64,000 nucleotides of DNA from Loripinus fragilis (Eukaryota; Mollusca; Bivalvia; Lucinida; Lucinidae). Shown in pieces: positions 57,679 to 64,000 of this stretch; position 1 is the first letter of the stretch, and every line of letters starts with the position of its first letter. The notes beneath the pieces were generated by a model. The model was not told where the DNA came from. It saw only the letters and a program-made list of their open reading frames with translations, and searched no databases. A program made the position numbers and the translations under genes. The stretch lies in the NCBI GenBank assembly GCA_964019695.1, contig OZ026530.1:28284108-28348107 (forward strand). Reading direction: 5' to 3'.

Positions 57679-59369
57679 AGAATAATAATAAAATAAAATT
57701 GTTAAGTGAACGACGGAATCAATCACAGTTTTACATATAACGTTCTTACATTTCAGTTTCCAATATTTGGAACAACGACAGGTTATTAGAACCCACATTG
57801 GCTAGAAAGTAGTTGACGATTATTTACATCTGGAGGTCGCCAGTGATGAGGAGGATCAGAAACACATTTGAAGAGCTCAATCCAAGTTGGCATTGGAAAT
57901 TTGAAAGTCCATATTTAAAGCACATTGTAAAGATAAGTACAGACAGCAGTTTTTCTTGTTTTCATCAGACAGACATTTCAGATATAAAGATTTTTTTAAA
58001 ATGCGAATCTTGGCGCTATACATAGGTTGGTAGTACAGATCAGTTAGATCATGAGAGACGATAACGAAGGTGGGTGGATTTGCAGAGAGTAAGTACAGAT
58101 AAATCCCCATGAAATAGGCTAAATATTAATATAAATAGATGCATGGTCATATTAGTACTTTACGTTGGTTATAGAAGAGGATTACACTTTATCTATCTAT
58201 TTGCTGTACTGATCGCGACAAATACTGTTGTTGTTTTTTTGCCAGAGAGTGTTTATCTTAAAAAAGATGGAAATTTCTGGCATGTAAAGAGGTCTATGGG
58301 CAACATCACAGTGCCATAAACAGATCAACAACAACAACAACAACTTACAGTAATAAGACAACCAAGAGATCCACTCATTACTATCTTAGAAATGTATTCT
58401 CAAACTTGAAACGTAGCCTCGTGCTATTAATACTCTACTGTAAAAATAAAACGGCACAAAGCATATATTAGTACTGGATTGTAATAGCATAAGCAATTAT
58501 TTGCATAAATCTAAGTTTAAAATACAAAAAAGTTGCAAGATAACATGACAACAACTTCAAAACGATATTACATGAGCTAATTTGAAAATGGTGAGGCTTA
58601 TATTAATTACATGGATAAAGCTCAGTCAAATGGAACGGTTTCAGCTTTCTCATGGTCAGACGCAGGTAAGGAAGCATTTTACATACAGAATTCTTTACTG
58701 GAATTGGCGAGCATTGGTCAAATATTGTGGAAAGTTTTAACAGTGATGTTATTATGGTGGTAAACGGTCAAAGAATAACTGCATTTGTAAATGACTGTTT
58801 GTGTGGAATCAAAGCTATATCGCAGTATGTATTTAAATTTTGCTCATAGGCAGCCCTTATTCCTGATATTGATTTTTTTTCTTTATTTAATGAAATTTGG
58901 ATTTCTTCTGTTTGAAGAAAATTATCAATTGAACCGTTTATGCATGTAAAATGATTCATACATCTCTTCTGCTTGAAAAATGGGTAGGTTTATGTATGCT
59001 GGAAGATGGAGAAAATGTAAAAGATAATCAAAGAAAGGAGATTTCAATTAGAAACATAAAGTTATCAGAGTGTACGAGCAGAAATCGCTGCATCCACAGT
59101 AGAATATATGTTAGAGACATGTCAGTTAAAGGTACGCTTGTTAGAATAAGAATGAGTCATTCACCTTTGAAAAGGGGTCAGTTGTTTTAAAGGCGTAGTT
59201 GTTAAAAGCTAACGTCAGAGTATTGAAAGAGAATATTGCATTCGATTCTGAATTATTTGCAAACGAAAAACGGTGATATATGTTGGCTATGCAGATATGG
59301 ACAATGTTATAAATAGTGAGACATAATTAAAAAATCCAAATACACTTGCAGTGTAATTGATTTTCCCAG
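57679..59369. other. No gene recognised
   Basis: AT-rich; the open frames at 57813-58025 and 58951-59190 show no domain or homolog that can be recognised. Confidence 0.4.
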
Positions 59370-60840
59370 AAGTGGAATTTCAAAGGTTATTTCCCAAGGT
59401 AAGAATATATACCATAGGAGCAGTAGATTTATGTGAGAAGAGCAAACTTTCCTCATAAGAGAGCTCTAAAAATCGGTTGGTGACTAGGTCACATGTCATT
59501 TCCCAGAAGAGGAAACAAGAAGTTCCCCAGAAGTGGAAAAAGGTATTTATCTGGTATAAGGTAATTTTGAGATTGCCCAGGAGGCGGAAACGATTTTCCC
59601 AGAAGTGGGAAAAGTATTTACCTGGTAGAAGGTTATTTTCAAAGGTAAAAATATATATCATAGGAGCTGTAGATTTATATTGGAAGAGCAAACTTTTCTC
59701 ATAAGAGAGCTCAAAAATCGGTTGGTGACTAGGTCACATGTCCGTTCCCCAGAAGTGGAAATATGAAGTTCCCCAGAAGTGGAAAAAGGTATTTATCTGG
59801 TATATGGTACTAATTGAGATTTCCCAGGAAGGGGAAGCGAGTTCCCCAGAAATGGGAAAAGTGTATTTATCTGGTAAAAGGTAACAATTTGAGATTTCCC
59901 AGGAAGTGGAAACGAGTTCCCGGGAAGTGGAAATGGTATTTAACTGGTAGAAGGTTATTTTCAAAGGTAAGAATATATATCATAGGAGCTGTAGATTTAT
60001 GTGAGAAGAGCAAACTTTCCTCATAAGAGATCTCAAAATTCGATTGGTGACTAAGTCACATGTCATTTCCCAAGAAGGGGAAACATGAAATTCCCTTGAA
60101 GTGGAAAAAGGTATTCATCTGGTATCAGGTTATAATTGAGATTGCCTAGGAAGTAGAAACGAGTTCTCCCAGAAGTGAGAAAAAGGTATTTACCTGGTAG
60201 AAGGTTAATTCCAAAGGTAAGAAAACATAACATAGGAGCTGTAGATTTATGTGGGAAAAGCAAACTATCCTCATAAGAGAGCTTTAAAATCGGTTTGTGA
60301 CTAGGTCACATGTCCATTCCCCAGAAGTGGAAATATGAAGTTCCCCAGAAGTGGAAAAAGGTATTTATCTGGTATATGGTGCTAATTGAGATTTCCCAGG
60401 AAGGGGAAGCGAGTTCCCCAGAAATGGGAAAAGTGTATTTATCTGGTAAAAGGTAACAATTTTAGATTTCCCAGGAAGTGGAAATGAGTTCCCGAGAAGT
60501 GGAAATGGTATTTAACTGGTAGAAGGTAACAATTGAGATTTCCCAGGAAGTGGAAACGAGTTCCCCGGAAGCGGAACGTGGTATTTACCTGGTAGAAGGT
60601 AATATTTGAAATTTCCCAGGAAGTGGAAACGAGTTCCCCGGAAGTGGAAAATGGTATTTACCTGGTAACAATTGAGATTTCCCAGGAGTGGAAACGAGTT
60701 CCCCGGAAGTGGAACGTGGTTTACCTGGTAGAAGGTAATAATTGAGATTTCCCAGGAAGTGGAAACGAGTTCCCCGGAAGTGGAAAAAGTTATTTACCTG
60801 TTAACAGATAATAACTGAGATTTCCCCGGAAGCGGAAGTC
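59370..60840. repeat. Compound minisatellite of TTCCCAGGAAGTGGAAACG units
   Basis: Short units of TTCCCAGGAAGTGGAAACGA, GTTCCCCGGAAGTGGAAA and TATTTACCTGGTAGAAGGT, about 80 bp each, embedded to about 60300 in higher-order units of roughly 300 bp that also hold ATAGGAGCTGTAGATTTAT and TTGGTGACTAGGTCACATGT. Beyond 60450 only short units remain. The GGAAGT core resembles an ETS site by chance or design; non-coding. Confidence 0.88.
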
Positions 60841-62013
60841 AGGTTGAAAATGCAGACTGAAGGTCTTGATTTTCTAAAGATGCAAAAGTCCCTTAGAGCA
60901 AAATCAATGAACAAATAAAAAAAAAATCTCAGATGAAAATAAGGGTAGACTTTCAAACAACGAAGTATTTGGTTTTAGTATGGTTTTGGGAGAGAAAATG
61001 TCCTCCATATGAACAAAGATGGAGGAGTAAATATGGTTGTATAGAGCAGTATTTAGAAGATAAAAAATGAGGTCAATGTTTATTACAATAAAAAAAAAAA
61101 ATGTATTCACTCATAAAAAATCAGGAGTAGAAAAGGTGATTTTCAAAATAATGCCATGATGGTAAGTTACGTGAAATATCAAAATTAAAATGTCAGTAAA
61201 ATGGATATGGTATATTTCTAATGAGCATTGCGTTTATTTATGTCAGAGAAAGAAGAAAATTAAATTGACTGATATATGGGATCACAAACAAATGACAAGT
61301 TCAGTGTTTATTATAGCGTAGATACAAATAAGTTAATTCCAGATGAGTTCCCAGTATAGAAGTTGCCCGATTATTAGCTCAGTATCAGAGTTAGCAGAGG
61401 GGATCTGTTGAGTATAATAGATATGGCAGTTTGTTGTACTTTAAGAGTTTCAGACCAGCCGTTTGCACCTGATTATCTCATTTTAATATGCGATACATTT
61501 AGCAAAACAAAAGTAAATAAATAAGTAACTAAAATGAGTACCAGATACAGCCATTTTAATCAGACAAAGTATTATATGCAAATGGGCATGAAAACAATGA
61601 TATTTTTGGAAAATAAATTTTAGATTCCAGCATGATTGCAATGAAAATAAGAATAATATGTTTTGACAATAAGGCTATTTGTATATGGCTATTTGTTTTC
61701 ATTTGTTGCAGGTATTGGCTCAATCAGAAACATATAACATCATCTGTTTTGACAAAGGGATTTAGAAGGGACTTTCTGAGCAAATCTCAACACATTGTGT
61801 CCTGAAGCAAGCGGAAGTACAGATAAGTACACGTATACCACGTGGTTAAGCACTGTCCGCTGGAAGTCACCTGACAGTAAAATAAGTACGTTAAAGATTT
61901 TGGAGACAAACTGTTAAAAATGACAGAGGTGATGTCTATGTGAGGCATTGTGATGTGACTTATTAGAATCTATACAAAATTTTGTCGCTCTCTTTCTAAC
62001 ATTTGTATTTTCT
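60841..62013. other. No gene recognised
   Basis: AT-rich, no boundaries seen. The 20-bp GAATCTATACAAAATTTTGT at 61967-61986 recurs inverted at 62255-62274. Confidence 0.4.
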
Positions 62014-62590
62014 AAGCGCGCCAACATGCAAACTGTGTTTGTTTTCTTTGTTAGAGTAAAGAATGGACTTAACATTCTGCTCGTTTCATCGAATAGAGCA
62101 GAATATTTGTCTAGTCTGTACTAGCATTAACAAAGGTTGTGCAGTATATTATTACTCAGTCGTCATGCACGGACTGAGAATAATCAGGTATTTGTGAACG
62201 AAGTGTCGTGAAAAATCAGTTCTAAGGCGGCTTCACAGACGTGAGCAACACACAAAATTTTGTATAGATTCGAGCAAGCGATCTTGCCGTGTTGATTTGC
62301 ACGTCGTCATTGCTATGTGGTATACTGCACTGTTAAAATCACAGCAAGTTTTCGCCAAACAAAAAATAGAAAGTTTGGTGTCATGTGGGCTGGACGGCAG
62401 GTACTTCGGCAATGAGAAGATCTAAGGGTTAAGTAAGCTGTGTTACTGGCAGGGCTTTTACAAGCACTTCTTAAATAGATCTCATCAAGGTCTACAACGT
62501 CCTTCCATGTCACGCTGCTCATATGCTCACATTAAAGCGCGCCAACATGCAAACTGTGTTTGTTTTCTTTGTTAGAGTAAAGAATGGACT
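62014..62590. repeat. Composite insertion bounded by a 56-bp direct repeat
   Basis: AAGCGCGCCAACATGCAAAC to AATGGACT occurs at 62014-62069 and again at 62535-62590. Between them lie the 189-bp copy (62069-62257), a 20-bp inverted copy of 61967-61986 (62255-62274) and about 260 bp of unassigned sequence. Confidence 0.85.
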
Positions 62591-62702
62591 GGTATGTCTC
62601 ATTTTGCGGCATTTCATCTGGGACCTCACTGTTTGCATAACTAGCCGTTTTGATAAGGATATGGCCAATTCATTTTATATAAGGCCCAAAGGGTTATCAG
62701 TC

Positions 62703-62998
62703 ATGTGCGGATCCAGAAAAGGGGATAAGGGGTCAAGACCCCCCCCCCCCTGGAAAATCACAAAATTATAGTTTGTTTTTAGCAATACTGGTCCTAGTCC
62801 CATTAAAATCGTAAAGTTACCAAGCCAGCATTCAATATTGGGCCATAATCAGCACGGCAGCGAAACGCTATGTAAATATTGCCCGCTTATAGCCATATTT
62901 GGATCATTCCTCCCCACATCAAAAAAAAAAAAAAAAAAAAAAAAAAAACTTGTCAAAACTTGACCACCCTGACAACATTTTCTGGATTCGTGCATGCT
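62703..62998. mobile_element. GCGGATCCAGA MITE, copy 2
   Basis: Ends TGTGCGGATCCAGAAAA and TTTTCTGGATTCGTGCA; C-run and A-run inside (62740-62750, 62921-62948). Related to 18944-19219. Confidence 0.7.
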
Positions 62999-63103
62999 CA
63001 GTTACTCGTATGCCACTTACTAATACTCTACATCGTTTATAGGGCTCACTTTCAATTTGTTTAGGGTTTTGCAAATATTGATAAATTTTTCGGTGCAATA
63101 TCA

Positions 63104-63126
63104 ACACACACACACACACACACACA

Positions 63127-63170
<44 letters not shown>

Positions 63171-63171
63171 C
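63104..63171. repeat. (CA)n(CGCA)n microsatellite
   Basis: About 12 CA units followed by about 11 CGCA units. The Cys/Arg-rich minus-strand frame is an artefact of this run. Confidence 0.95.
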
Positions 63172-64000
63172 TATAACATTTCAAACATGACAACCATATT
63201 ATTTGTTGGGACTTAAGCCCATAAACAAACTAAACCGCCATAAAGTCTCATAGAATTTTTTAGCCAAATCCGACATGACGACGCCACTTGCTTAAAGAAC
63301 CTATACAATATCCATTCTTAGGTGATGATTGTGTTGCTGTTAAATGAGTTTTTGTTGCCTCCATCTTTTGCATCTGGTTCATGTGTTAGGATATAGTTCT
63401 GTTTTGCAATTGCCATGCAGATGAAGCTTTAACCTTCTGTCTCATAGAGACGCCTTTTAACGCTTGATCATATTCACTTGATATTATGATGTACTCAAAA
63501 CTTCAGCGCGATCCGATTAGGCCTTGAGCTGGCTATAGACCCCCCTCCCCCCAGGGGGAATTTCGTACACTATGATTTTCTAAAACTACATTATATAAGA
63601 CACAAAATAAAAGATGTTAGCCCTCTGAGAGTGGCAGCGTTAACGTTTAACATCACGTTATATACGTTACCCCCCAAAATAGCATTAAACGTCCCTGACA
63701 ATGTCTCAACCATGACATGTTCGTACATATTTGCATGCTGACACAGGTTTATGAACTCCTTATAACACAGTTACATATTTTTAGTATTAATTTTATAAAT
63801 GTCTTGAGTTATTACCGTTATATACGTTACTTAGTGTTTCCTGCCTTATTTTCGAGTAGCAGTATGGTATTTATTGACTATACGTGTATTACATCTGTCA
63901 CAGAATACAGTAAATCTATAAGGCTGCTACTTAAATGATTTAAAGTTCTTTATCATGGTCGCCTACACTATTTTTCAGGCCCATGTTATGTATGTTACCT
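63172..64000. other. No gene recognised
   Basis: No element or coding sequence supported; contains two TATACGTTAC phrases (63660, 63820). Confidence 0.4.

Noticed and set aside
56614..62257. LTR pair of a retrovirus-like element
   Set aside because: The 189-bp repeats lack TG..CA ends, no gag/pol-like frames lie between them, and no primer-binding site was seen; template-switch copy explains them better.
62919..63167. Cys/Arg/Val-rich protein
   Set aside because: Product of the CA/CGCA microsatellite and a poly-A run.

Overview
The window is animal nuclear DNA, AT-rich and full of transposon debris. It is most likely from a bivalve mollusc; that rests on the style of the repeats and on one conserved gene, and it is an inference. 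Only one real host gene is recognised. It is the minus-strand homolog of SMU1, a WD40-repeat spliceosome factor. Eight coding exons can be placed exactly: exon 1 with the ATG at 29727-29752, then 24926-24992, 21436-21579, 19306-19458, 16248-16398, 12883-12971, 11473-11709 and 4713-4840. All have GT-AG borders and consistent codon phase. They encode about the first 331 residues (LisH, CTLH and the start of the WD40 propeller). The remaining exons lie beyond position 1.

The most remarkable structure is in that gene. The 3' splice site of exon 8 plus the first 91 bases of the exon are repeated 17 times in a perfect 104-bp tandem array (4750-6517). Only the last copy has a donor site. Exon 4 (a second 159-bp copy with a stop codon) and exon 6 (a 49-bp copy) carry independent tandem duplications of the same design: a short intron tail, the AG acceptor and the 5' part of the exon, with no donor. 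Three of eight exons of a splicing-factor gene thus carry duplicated acceptors. In the exon 8 array, four of the five variable sites would be silent in SMU1.

SMU1 introns (1-29726) hold many non-autonomous DNA transposons whose boundaries can be read from target-site duplications. These include an 811-bp hAT-like element (13670-14480, 8-bp TSD), a 2.7-kb element with an internal 17-bp motif series (7403-10130, 6-bp TSD) nested in the end of another element, and several elements with CAG termini and 5-bp TSDs. There are also TTAA-flanked MITEs, palindromic MITEs, tRNA-derived SINEs with clear TSDs, tandem repeats, and a Ulp1-protease/zinc-finger fragment in intron 1.

Right of SMU1 (about 30-64 kb) no host gene was recognised. 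Positions 28.5-39.5 kb hold decayed jockey/CR1-type LINEs; one is interrupted by a 3.85-kb foldback element (33980-37828). Positions 40.7-46.1 kb hold a tandem segmental duplication, one copy of which contains a 3.87-kb TIR element (41211-45078) while the other preserves the empty site. Positions 47-55 kb hold MITEs, a decayed LINE and a dispersed repeat family. Positions 56.6-62.6 kb hold minisatellites and what looks like a multi-template insertion. Nearly all other open reading frames are short and look like chance.
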